From SIG299 sp045593825 (lineage in GTDB: Bacteria > Bacillota > Clostridia > Lachnospirales > Lachnospiraceae): a stretch of 13,228 nucleotides of DNA. Positions 6,672 to 13,042 of this stretch are shown here, one piece after another. The position numbers and the translations under genes are program-made. The DNA is taken from positions 1 through 13,228 of the forward strand of contig JAZNXI010000030.1 in assembly GCA_045593825.1 (NCBI GenBank), read 5' to 3'. The number at the start of each line of letters is the position of its first letter. Position 1 is the first letter of the stretch. The notes under the pieces are model-generated. The model saw only the letters and a list, made by a program, of their open reading frames with translations. It had not been told where the DNA came from and searched no databases.

Positions 6672-7631
6672 ATGAATCCAATTTTAGAGCAGTTTCAGAA
6701 ACTTGGTATTATTCCTGTAGTAGTAATTGACGATGCAAAGGACGCAGTGCCTTTAGCAAAGGCTCTTTGTGAGGGTGGTCTTCCGGTAGCAGAAGTTACC
6801 TTCCGTACCGACGCAGCAGAAGAAGCAATCCGCCTTATGAGCGAAGCTTATCCTGAAATGTTAGTAGGTGCAGGCACCGTTCTTACTACCGAGCAGGTTG
6901 ACAGAGCAGTGGCAGCAGGTTCTAAGTTTATCGTTAGCCCTGGTTTAAATCCAAACATTGTTAAGTATTGTCAGGAAAAGAATGTGCCAATCACTCCTGG
7001 TACAGCAAGACCAACCGATATCGAAATGGCATTAGAGTTAGGTCTTGATGTTGTTAAGTTCTTCCCTGCAGAGCAGAACGGCGGTCTCGCTATGATTAAG
7101 GCTATGGCAGCTCCTTACACAAAGGTGAAGTTCATGCCTACCGGCGGCATCAACGCTAAGAACTTAAAGTCCTACCTTGATTTCGATAAGATTATCGCAT
7201 GTGGCGGTTCCTGGATGGTTCCAAAGGATTTAGTTGCAGCAGGCGATTTCGAGGCAATTAAGAACCTCACAAGAGAAGCAGTAAACACAATGCTCGGTTT
7301 CGAGTTAAGACACATCGGCATCAACGCTAACAGCGAAGACGAAGCAGATGGCGTTGCAGGTTCCTTCGAGAAGTTATTTGGCTTCACAAAGAAGGTTGGC
7401 GGCAGCTCCGTATTTGCGGGTACCGCAATTGAGGTTATGAAGACTCCTTACCTTGGCGCTAACGGCCACATTGCCATCGGTACCAACTACATCGAAAGAG
7501 CAGTTTACCATATGGAACTTCAGGGCTTTGAATTTGACCCTGAAACAGCAAAGTATAAGAACGGCAAGTTAGTTGCTATCTACTTAAAGGGTGAACTTGG
7601 CGGATTTGCAGTGCATTTAGTTCAGAAATAG
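6672..7631 (+). CDS. KDPG/KHG aldolase with C-terminal VOC (glyoxalase-like) domain
   Basis: The start is ATG 6672, set by AAAAGGAG at 6657-6664; the upstream in-frame TTG at 6636 lies in the leader stem. The product has 319 residues. Residues 1 to about 205 are a class I KDPG/KHG aldolase: E41 and R45 in EVTFRT, AGTVLTTEQV, SPGLNP, TPGTARPTDIE, and the Schiff-base lysine K129 in VVKFFPAEQNGG. It should cleave 2-keto-3-deoxy-6-phosphogluconate to pyruvate and glyceraldehyde-3-phosphate. Residues about 210-319 form a VOC-type domain with H214 (RHIGIN) and H266 (GHIAIG) at likely metal-ligand places and an ending GGFAVHLVQK. This fusion occurs in clostridia; the extra domain's role is unknown. 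The gene stands alone, without a kinase or uronate genes. Its codon use is strongly biased (TTC, AAC, AAG, CTT, GGT and GGC preferred), unlike neighbours, which suggests high expression. Confidence 0.93.
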   Translation: MNPILEQFQKLGIIPVVVIDDAKDAVPLAKALCEGGLPVAEVTFRTDAAEEAIRLMSEAYPEMLVGAGTVLTTEQVDRAVAAGSKFIVSPGLNPNIVKYCQEKNVPITPGTARPTDIEMALELGLDVVKFFPAEQNGGLAMIKAMAAPYTKVKFMPTGGINAKNLKSYLDFDKIIACGGSWMVPKDLVAAGDFEAIKNLTREAVNTMLGFELRHIGINANSEDEADGVAGSFEKLFGFTKKVGGSSVFAGTAIEVMKTPYLGANGHIAIGTNYIERAVYHMELQGFEFDPETAKYKNGKLVAIYLKGELGGFAVHLVQK

Positions 7632-7635
7632 TCGA

Positions 7636-7763
7636 GATAAGCAAAGGTTAATAGACGGAAAGAAGGTCCTGCGGAACTTTATGTTCTGGCAGGGCTTTTT
7701 TCTGTCTATTGACCGCGCAACGCGCCTGAGGAAACGCGAAGCGTTTTCGAAGCTTTGCTTATC
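7636..7763. repeat. Nested inverted-repeat region after the aldolase gene
   Basis: An outer 11-bp perfect inverted repeat (GATAAGCAAAG at 7636-7646, CTTTGCTTATC at 7753-7763) encloses a long hairpin at 7650-7710, a GCGC-AAC-GCGC stem at 7715-7725 and an AAACGC-GAA-GCGTTT stem at 7732-7746. Everything between the aldolase stop and the blaI promoter is thus structured. It could be a terminator complex or a small non-coding element of the REP or MITE kind; no target-site duplication was confirmed. Confidence 0.65.
7650..7710 (+). terminator. Terminator hairpin of the KDPG aldolase gene
   Basis: An inner stem (TCCTGC 7667-7672 with GCAGGG 7689-7694, continued by GGAAC with GTTCT around a TTTAT loop) is followed by a T tract at 7696-7701, the layout of an intrinsic terminator. 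The A-rich sequence before it (from AATAGAC at 7650) pairs with the T tract and GTCTATT (7704-7710), extending the helix to roughly 28 pairs including G-U pairs, with one bulge on each side. Confidence 0.82.
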
Positions 7764-7801
7764 GAGTATGCCGCCTGTTTTTTTAAATAGATATTTTGAT
7801 A

Positions 7802-7830
7802 TTGACATTCTCTGTCTAATGCGTTAGACT
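7802..7830 (+). promoter_or_regulatory. Promoter of the blaI-blaR1-like operon
   Basis: A consensus TTGACA (7802-7807) lies 17 bases before TAGACT (7825-7830). The -10 hexamer is inside the right half of operator 1, so a bound BlaI dimer would block polymerase. The expected start is near 7837, between the two operators. Confidence 0.85.
7814..7829. promoter_or_regulatory. BlaI-type operator 1
   Basis: GTCTAATGCGTTAGAC is a palindrome with GTCTAA and TTAGAC arms around TGCG. It overlaps the spacer and -10 element. The arm sequence differs from the TACA/TGTA arms known for staphylococcal BlaI/MecI operators. Confidence 0.87.
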
Positions 7831-7843
7831 ACGAATAGAAATA

Positions 7844-7859
7844 GTCTAATGCGTTAGAC
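7844..7859. promoter_or_regulatory. BlaI-type operator 2
   Basis: This is an exact second copy of the 16-base GTCTAATGCGTTAGAC palindrome, centred 30 bases from operator 1, about three helical turns, so both dimers would bind the same DNA face. It lies just downstream of the predicted transcription start. Confidence 0.87.
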
Positions 7860-7893
7860 AGTTCTTTTTTGAACTGCGAAGGAGTGAATCATT

Positions 7894-8262
7894 ATGGAAA
7901 TACCAAAAATCTTTGAAAGTGAATATCGTTTTTGCTTAATACTTTGGGAGCATGAGCCGGTAACAGCATCCGAGTTGGTAAAGCTTTGTCAGGACCAGCT
8001 TGGCTGGAAGCGTACTACCACTTACACGGTAATTAAGCGCCTTTCCGAACGGGGCGTGTTAAAAAACGAGGATGGAACCGTTACTTCCCTGGTTTCCAAG
8101 GACGAGGCCCAGGCATCGGAAATTGAGGAACTGGTGGAAAAGAAGTTTGAGGGTTCTCTGCCGGCCTTTGTGGCTGCTTTTACCAAGCATCAGAACATTT
8201 CCGAGGAGGAGCTTGACGAGGTGCAGCGCATGATTGACCGCATCCGGAAAGGAGGAAACTGA
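7894..8262 (+). CDS. blaI: BlaI/MecI/CopY family transcriptional repressor
   Basis: This 122-residue protein starts with ATG after AAGGAG at 7879-7884. The N-terminal winged helix is clear: ILWEHEPVTASELV (about 17-30), then the recognition-helix region GWKRTTTYTVIKRLSERGVL (about 37-56), which is the family hallmark, then the wing ending near residue 70. Residues about 75-122 form the dimerisation helices, with LPAFVAAF and EELDEVQRMIDRI. BlaI-type repressors bind palindromic operators as dimers and are removed by proteolysis when the partner M56 protein is activated. Two matching operators lie in its promoter, so it is surely autoregulated. Its stop overlaps the ATG of the M56 gene by one base. 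I did not identify a cleavage site by sequence. Confidence 0.94.
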   Translation: MEIPKIFESEYRFCLILWEHEPVTASELVKLCQDQLGWKRTTTYTVIKRLSERGVLKNEDGTVTSLVSKDEAQASEIEELVEKKFEGSLPAFVAAFTKHQNISEEELDEVQRMIDRIRKGGN

Positions 8263-10595
8263 TGAGTGAACTCTTTTTAAAAATTTTAAATATGAGCATT
8301 GCTGCCACATGGGTAGTGCTGGCTGTGGTGGTACTGCGCTTTGTTTTGAAGAAGGCACCAAAGTGGGTCAACGTACTGCTCTGGGGTATGGTAGCAGTGC
8401 GTCTGATTTGTCCGGTTTCCTTAGAAAGTGTGTTCAGCTTAATTCCAAGTGCACAAACCCTGCCGAAGGAAGTAATTTCCGGACCGAGCTTTGAGGTACA
8501 GACCGGGGTTGCCATCGTGGATAATCCGATAAACAATTATCTGGATGATCGTTATTTTGAAGGAGTTACGGTGCCGGCAAATAATGGGTTCCATGTAATG
8601 ACAGTGCTTTCCGCAATTTGGCTGCTTGGTATGGCGGGCATGTTAGCGTATACCTTAATCAGTTATCTGCGTCTGCATCGCAAAGTAGAAACGGCGGTTT
8701 TACTGCGGGATAATGTGTTTCAAAGCGAAGCGGTGGGTTCGCCTTTTGTGCTGGGCATTGTCAAACCGAGAATTTATCTGCCGTTTCAAATAGAAGCAAC
8801 CAATTTAGAGCATGTGGTGGCCCATGAACAGGCGCACATTTGCCGGAAGGACCACTGGTGGAAGCCTTTGGGATTTCTTTTGTTGACGATTCATTGGTTT
8901 AATCCGGCTCTTTGGCTGGCTTATGTGCTGCTTTGCCGTGATATCGAACTTGCCTGTGACGAAAAGGTTATTAAGAATCTGAACAACGAAGAAAAAGCGG
9001 ACTATTCCCAGGCGCTGTTAGCCTGCAGTGTTGATGGCGGAATCCACCGTCGGATGATTTCTGCCTGTCCACTGGCCTTTGGTGAGGTGGGTGTGAAGGA
9101 ACGGGTAAAATCCGTTCTGAATTATAAAAAGCCGGGCTTTTGGGTGATGCTGCTGGCGGTTGTTGCCTGTGTAGTTGTAGCAGTATGTTTTTTAACTAAC
9201 CCGAAGGAGAGACTTTTGCATGCGCCGGAACCGTTCTGTCACAGCTACCGGGTAAGCGAGGTTTTGTACAGCGACCCTCAGATTTCCTACAATTACGGAG
9301 CCCAGGCCCCGCGGTACCAGTTCACCTCCGATTATGGCATGTTTGAAACAGAAAATGTGTTGACAGACGGTGAAATTGTAGATGGCTGGGCACAGCGCCA
9401 GGGTGCGTTTAAAGAATTTAAAGTCACGTCTGAAAACTTTGATTACTATATTAATACGACCGGAGACTTGACTGATTATTATGATTGGTCGGTATTTCGG
9501 GCAAATATTGACAGTGCCTGGAAGTTGGAAGTGGAGAATCATGGTAAGAGTTTGTTTTACTATCTAATCTATACAGAGAATGAAGAAGTATATCTCGCCA
9601 TCGGTGGCAACGTGGGTGACGAGGAAAAAACCGGTCTTAAAACCCAAATCAGCTGGATTTTCAAGCTGGAACGTACTGATGTTTTAACGGTAAATGCTAT
9701 CAGCGAAGGCTGTAATGCTTATATAGAGCCGGCGTATTATCCGGAAGTCTTTGATTTTAACAACGGGGAAAGACTAAGCGTCCTAAGCAGTCTCAGCCGT
9801 CCTGCCGAGGAGCGGAAGATTCCGTCGGGAACTATCAACAACAGTGGAAAGCTGGTGTTTAAAACCTCTTTGGATGTGGATACCTTAACGGTATATGAGT
9901 TGTATTTTGGCAAGTTGGATATTCTTCAGAGTGCCGCGGATGTGGAGCGGAAAACCTATGAGCTGGAGCCGGTTTCCGAAGGCACCTTCGAGCTTTCGGT
10001 GGCGCTGCGTGGCACACAGACAGAAGAAGCAGTTTATACCATTGAAGCAAATGAAGGTAAGTATGTGTTTAAAATTGTGTTTGGCACGGACAGCGCGGAA
10101 CTTGTAACTTCGTCAAGTAAAATCACTAAGTGGTTTGATTATACCGAAAATCCTGCGGACATGGACTATGAGCAGGAGCTCATTACGGAGCATCCGGATT
10201 TTACGGGAGTAACCTTTCATTACACACCGTATGACATTTCCGTAACGGAGAAAGCAGGCATTTTAGGTAAGGTGGAGAAAAAGAAGCTGATAGAGGGTTG
10301 GCCAATTTGGAATGCATATTTTTATGATGTGACCGGTGATGGCCTCTCGGATATATGTGCATCCCTCAGTATTGGTTTTGGTGCGATAGACGAACGCATT
10401 ATTGTTTATGACTATGCAAAAGGTGCCAGCTATTCTCTGGAAAACCGGATGGAGTACGACTATTATCTACGTTATAATAAGGAAGATGCTTTGTTATATG
10501 TAGATAAAAAGGTATATAATAGCAATGAATTGGTGCAGTCCGGACCGCTGGTATTTCAGGATGGGCGCATACAGATATTGTGGGAAACAAAATAA
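8262..10595 (+). CDS. BlaR1-like M56 metallopeptidase sensor with a non-penicillin-binding extracellular domain
   Basis: This 777-residue protein overlaps blaI by one base and has AAAGGAGG inside the blaI end. Hydrophobic helices lie at about 10-28, 36-52, 110-133 and 198-222. The M56 zinc peptidase motif is H188-E-Q-A-H192, with the third ligand probably E229 in CRDIELACDE. A last helix at about 290-312 (FWVMLLAVVACVVVAVCFL) leads to a long outside domain of about 465 residues. This is not a BlaR1 penicillin-sensor domain: no SxxK-SxN-KTG set is present. It is beta-rich, acidic and Tyr-rich, with a calcium-loop-like D689-V-T-G-D693-G-L-S-D697. The family senses a ligand outside and cleaves the repressor inside. 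The signal here is unknown. No beta-lactamase or other target lies downstream; a terminator follows after 2 bases. Confidence 0.9.
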   Translation: MSELFLKILNMSIAATWVVLAVVVLRFVLKKAPKWVNVLLWGMVAVRLICPVSLESVFSLIPSAQTLPKEVISGPSFEVQTGVAIVDNPINNYLDDRYFEGVTVPANNGFHVMTVLSAIWLLGMAGMLAYTLISYLRLHRKVETAVLLRDNVFQSEAVGSPFVLGIVKPRIYLPFQIEATNLEHVVAHEQAHICRKDHWWKPLGFLLLTIHWFNPALWLAYVLLCRDIELACDEKVIKNLNNEEKADYSQALLACSVDGGIHRRMISACPLAFGEVGVKERVKSVLNYKKPGFWVMLLAVVACVVVAVCFLTNPKERLLHAPEPFCHSYRVSEVLYSDPQISYNYGAQAPRYQFTSDYGMFETENVLTDGEIVDGWAQRQGAFKEFKVTSENFDYYINTTGDLTDYYDWSVFRANIDSAWKLEVENHGKSLFYYLIYTENEEVYLAIGGNVGDEEKTGLKTQISWIFKLERTDVLTVNAISEGCNAYIEPAYYPEVFDFNNGERLSVLSSLSRPAEERKIPSGTINNSGKLVFKTSLDVDTLTVYELYFGKLDILQSAADVERKTYELEPVSEGTFELSVALRGTQTEEAVYTIEANEGKYVFKIVFGTDSAELVTSSSKITKWFDYTENPADMDYEQELITEHPDFTGVTFHYTPYDISVTEKAGILGKVEKKKLIEGWPIWNAYFYDVTGDGLSDICASLSIGFGAIDERIIVYDYAKGASYSLENRMEYDYYLRYNKEDALLYVDKKVYNSNELVQSGPLVFQDGRIQILWETK

Positions 10596-10597
10596 AA

Positions 10598-10631
10598 AAA
10601 GACCCTGACGCAGTTTTGCGTCGGGGTCTTT
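10598..10631. terminator. Bidirectional terminator between the M56 gene and the small membrane-protein operon
   Basis: A 15-bp stem (10598-10612 with 10617-10631, one T-G pair) closes on GTTT. Read on the minus strand it is followed by a run of seven T, a textbook terminator for the minus-strand operon. In the plus direction the T tract is weaker but present. Confidence 0.92.
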
Positions 10632-10636
10632 GTCAT

Positions 10637-10813
10637 TTACTTATTATTTTTAAGCGTATTCCAAATTAAATATCCTACAAATCCAAGAAACGCAAGTAAA
10701 ACAACAATCACAATTACTTTGGTGGCAGGGTCAATCTCACCCATGGAGAAGGATGGTCCAAAGGCAACATCCAAAAAAGTCAGCCGGGACATTAAGTTAC
10801 TCAATAAATTCAT
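10637..10813 (-). CDS. 58-residue single-helix membrane protein, paralogue-like to its upstream neighbour
   Basis: The frame runs from ATG at 10813 to TAA at 10639-10637. GAGGTG (plus 10821-10826) lies 7 bases before the ATG and directly at the stop of the preceding gene, an 11-base gap. The product begins MNLLSNLMSRLTFLDVAFG, has a short polar middle (GEIDPATK) and one membrane helix at about 33-50 ending GYLIWNTLKNNK. The neighbour upstream shares the MN-L-L start, an FLD motif near residue 14 and a tail of G-x-LIWN-x-LK-x-x-K, so the two look like a diverged tandem duplicate. Function is unknown. It is the last gene of a four-gene minus-strand operon and ends just before a strong terminator. 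Confidence 0.75.
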   Translation of the reverse strand: MNLLSNLMSRLTFLDVAFGPSFSMGEIDPATKVIVIVVLLAFLGFVGYLIWNTLKNNK

Positions 10814-10824
10814 GCAAATTCACC

Positions 10825-11037
10825 TCATTTCTTTTTCTTAAGTGCGTTCCAAATTAGAATTCCAATAAAAATAAGGAAAATAATCAGAACAATTAGGAGC
10901 ACGCCGGGCATACTATCTGTAGTTTGTGCAGGGATTGGTGTAATTGTCGGATCCGGAGTAGGAGTAGCTGTGGAACGTGGCGTAATAACCAAGTCCAGAA
11001 ACGGTAATAGGTTCCAAAGGGTAAGAAGAATGTTCAT
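10825..11037 (-). CDS. 70-residue small membrane protein with a Thr/Pro linker
   Basis: The start is ATG 11037, chosen because GGAGGT lies 7 bases before it; an in-frame ATG at 11052 overlaps that ribosome site. The product starts MNILLTLWNLLPFLDLV, followed by a Thr/Pro-rich spacer (TATPTPDPTITPIPA), then a strongly hydrophobic helix at about 45-64 (VLLIVLIIFLIFIGILI) and the tail WNALKKKK. The helix plus basic tail gives a tail-anchored or stop-transfer shape, with the Thr/Pro linker probably outside. There is no LPxTG motif. It resembles its downstream neighbour at both ends. It lies 21 bases after the four-helix protein gene. I do not recognise the family. Confidence 0.75.
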   Translation of the reverse strand: MNILLTLWNLLPFLDLVITPRSTATPTPDPTITPIPAQTTDSMPGVLLIVLIIFLIFIGILIWNALKKKK

Positions 11038-11058
11038 AGATTTTACCTCCATCTGATT

Positions 11059-11433
11059 TTATAGTTGCAGCAGCAGTCCGGTTATGTAGGTTGCTGCATT
11101 AAGTACAAAGGAAAACAGTAATGATTTATATATAGAAGAAAGTGTTTTTTTGCCATTACTAAATCGATAAAACAACCATGCTTCCGACAGCCAGACAAGA
11201 AGCTCCAAACCAAGCAAAAACCAAGGGGCTGTGCCGGAGCGTTCTTGCTTATCTAAAAACCAATAGAGCATGGTATATAGAGCGTTCGCCAACGGGTTTG
11301 TAAACAAGTTTACCAGGCAAACGAATTTCAGCCAGGCCTTGTCGCACAAAAATAGCCAACACAGAATTCCTTCTATTATTAAGGTTAGTATAAGCGCTAG
11401 CAGGTAAGGTGACAAGAAGGAAATTAGTTTCAT
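11059..11433 (-). CDS. Four-helix integral membrane protein, function unknown
   Basis: The 124-residue product starts at ATG 11433, overlapping the transporter stop by the ATGA arrangement, with GGAGGT inside the transporter's last codons. Four hydrophobic helices are visible, at about 8-30, 34-60, 70-90 and 102-122. Polar residues are embedded in the helices: NLFTNPLAN (about 42-50) in helix 2 and LELLVWLSEAW (about 76-86) in helix 3, plus N112 in helix 4. Such buried Asn, Pro and Glu residues often mark functional sites in membrane proteins. I do not recognise a named family. It probably works with the small membrane proteins encoded after it or with the transporter before it; the tight coupling supports joint expression only. 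Confidence 0.8.
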   Translation of the reverse strand: MKLISFLSPYLLALILTLIIEGILCWLFLCDKAWLKFVCLVNLFTNPLANALYTMLYWFLDKQERSGTAPWFLLGLELLVWLSEAWLFYRFSNGKKTLSSIYKSLLFSFVLNAATYITGLLLQL

Positions 11434-12575
11434 AGGTTACCTCCGTTGTGCTGTGTTTGAGTTGCGTGGCGGTAAATCCACAAAGAAAGCACCATACATG
11501 TTGTTGCCAGTAAGCTGAGTACAAATAAAATGATGGAAGCAGGCAATGTAGCCGGGGCAAAGAACTCGTGCGGCAAATATCCCAGAAATAACATCAACGT
11601 GGAAAGCCCCATGGCAAAACCCGGACGGTCCGGCAGGATGCAATACAATTCAAACAGCGTTACCGGCATGGCTGCATGGAAGCATAGAATGCCAAGGAAA
11701 CAAAGGAACGGTACGTGGCCTGCAAAGGTGAGCAGTATGGTCGAAAGCAACAGAGTTAATGTGCCAAACAAATAATTGCCGGTGCGCAGGTCGATGTCTG
11801 CATCTGGAATAAGCTTATGTAATATCCGCGTGTTTAGTATGGATAAACAGCCGCCAAGGAATTTTCCCAGGAAGGCAGTGATGCCGGATGCCATGGCTAA
11901 AAGGAACACGGTAAATGTCGTATATTCCGATAGAGAAAACAATTCCTTATAGGAAGCAGGGAAAAATAAACCTCCTAAGGAACGGATGAACACCGCAAAC
12001 AAGGAGAGCAAAAGCAGAGTAGCATTGGTTCTTGCGGAAAAAGTATTGGTGGCTTCTCGAATTGGAGAATCAACCATTCTTTGTAAAAACAAAATTACTA
12101 TTAATAATAGAAGAATCCAAATAGTGGCTCCGGAAAAGAAGCTTTTCGATAACAGATATCCGGCCAGCCAGGTTCCCAAGGAAACGCCCAGTGCACCGGA
12201 GGAAACGAAAATACCGGAGTCCCGTAAGCCTTTTTGATCAGTGCGGGCAATTCCGATGCTGCCACCTACATGATAGAACGCATTTCCTAAGCCGCAAAGG
12301 ATAAGTCCGGCGGAAGGCCGATGCCATAGGCCAAGAAAATATCCGACCAACACAAAAAGAATTCCGATGGTAGTACTTCGCTTTGCCTGGAAACGGTCAA
12401 AGAAATATCCGATAGGAGCTTGCAAGGCAAAGGCTAGAAAGTTATAAAGCAGGGCACTGCCAAAAAGGGTAACCAGACCACTTTGCGGAAAGTTGGAAAA
12501 ATAGAAATACAGGCAGGCCAGGTCTACTCCGAAATGTCCCAGAGTTAGAATGGGCAGGGAATAATTTTTTTTCAT
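11430..12575 (-). CDS. MFS transporter, fosmidomycin-resistance (Fsr)-like
   Basis: The start is ATG 12575, with AAGGAGG 5 bases upstream; the GTG at 12581 overlaps that site and is not used. The product has 381 residues with about 11-12 hydrophobic helices. The beginning LTLGHFGVDLACLYFYFSNFP resembles the conserved GHF-VD segment of Fsr-type transporters. GNAFYHVGGSIGIAR (about residues 98-112) matches the GNA-FH-GG signature of the same group, and QAPIGYFFDRFQAKR (about 54-68) is the loop between helices 2 and 3 typical of MFS proteins. Members export small molecules or drugs; the substrate here cannot be read. It heads a four-gene minus-strand operon with unknown small membrane proteins, so export linked to those partners is possible. 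Confidence 0.85.
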   Translation of the reverse strand: MKKNYSLPILTLGHFGVDLACLYFYFSNFPQSGLVTLFGSALLYNFLAFALQAPIGYFFDRFQAKRSTTIGILFVLVGYFLGLWHRPSAGLILCGLGNAFYHVGGSIGIARTDQKGLRDSGIFVSSGALGVSLGTWLAGYLLSKSFFSGATIWILLLLIVILFLQRMVDSPIREATNTFSARTNATLLLLSLFAVFIRSLGGLFFPASYKELFSLSEYTTFTVFLLAMASGITAFLGKFLGGCLSILNTRILHKLIPDADIDLRTGNYLFGTLTLLLSTILLTFAGHVPFLCFLGILCFHAAMPVTLFELYCILPDRPGFAMGLSTLMLFLGYLPHEFFAPATLPASIILFVLSLLATTCMVLSLWIYRHATQTQHNGGNL

Positions 12576-12613
12576 GGGCACCTCCTTATACGGAACTTTC
12601 TTCTATATATAAT

Positions 12614-12642
12614 ATAGTAACATATATTTTAGAAAATGAAAA
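12614..12642 (-). promoter_or_regulatory. Candidate promoter of the MFS-small membrane protein operon
   Basis: On the minus strand TTTTCA (12642-12637) and TACTAT (12619-12614) are 17 bases apart, with a TG two bases before the -10 hexamer (extended -10). The surrounding sequence is very A/T-rich, so overlapping alternatives such as TATATT one step downstream exist. Confidence 0.4.
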
Positions 12643-12756
12643 AGTTATTTTGTGATAAAAAGGCAATATATTGTGGCGTAGATGAAAGAGCATACAACTA
12701 ATAGTTTGAAGTGAAAGAACAATTCAGAAAACTTAAAAATTCTTTCAAAATAGGTG

Positions 12757-12785
12757 TTGACAGAATGCCGGTAACGTGCTAGAAT
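12757..12785 (+). promoter_or_regulatory. rRNA-type promoter P1
   Basis: TTGACA (12757-12762), 17 bases, TAGAAT (12780-12785). An A/T-rich UP-like tract with AAAAATTCTTTCAAAATAGG lies directly upstream. Confidence 0.87.
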
Positions 12786-12790
12786 GAACC

Positions 12791-12820
12791 TCGCTTTCGA
12801 CAAAACAAGGAAGAAAGCGA
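12791..12820 (+). other. Stem-loop at the 5' end of the P1 transcript
   Basis: TCGCTTTC (12791-12798) and GAAAGCGA (12813-12820) form a perfect 8-bp stem around a 14-base loop. It begins about 6 bases after the P1 -10 element, so the P1 transcript would start in or just before it. Confidence 0.55.
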
Positions 12821-12857
12821 CGTCACCAACAATTTAAAAAATCTTTTAAAAAAGGTG

Positions 12858-12886
12858 TTGACAAACCACAAACCCTGTGGTAAGAT
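12858..12886 (+). promoter_or_regulatory. rRNA-type promoter P2
   Basis: TTGACA (12858-12863), 17 bases, TAAGAT (12881-12886). The upstream tract AAAAAATCTTTTAAAAAAGG repeats that of P1 almost base for base, and the GGTGTTGACA junction is identical. Confidence 0.87.
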
Positions 12887-12983
12887 AACAAAGCTGCTTC
12901 AAATGAGCGAAAAGTTAGAACAATTCAAACAATTCAATGTTGCAAGTTTGTAAAAATCTTTTTAAAAAATGTGAAAAAAGTGC

Positions 12984-13012
12984 TTGACAATGAATTGAGA
13001 ATGTGTTAATCT
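12984..13012 (+). promoter_or_regulatory. rRNA-type promoter P3
   Basis: TTGACA (12984-12989), 17 bases, TAATCT (13007-13012), a weaker -10 helped by TGT immediately before it (extended -10). The upstream tract AAAAATCTTTTTAAAAAATG again resembles P1 and P2. Confidence 0.78.
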
Positions 13013-13042
13013 AATTAAGTCGCTGCGAGAACAGCAACAAAA

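Noticed and set aside
10110..10121. SSSK (residues 617-620 of the M56 protein), which fits the SxxK pattern of penicillin-binding active sites.
   Set aside because: It lies only about 157 residues from the C terminus, has no SxN or KTG partner after it, and sits in a beta-rich Ser/Thr patch. It is most likely a chance match.
10825..11037. Sortase-type sorting signal in the 70-residue protein (Thr/Pro linker, helix, KKKK tail).
   Set aside because: There is no LPxTG-like motif before the helix and no sortase gene nearby; the shape alone is not enough.
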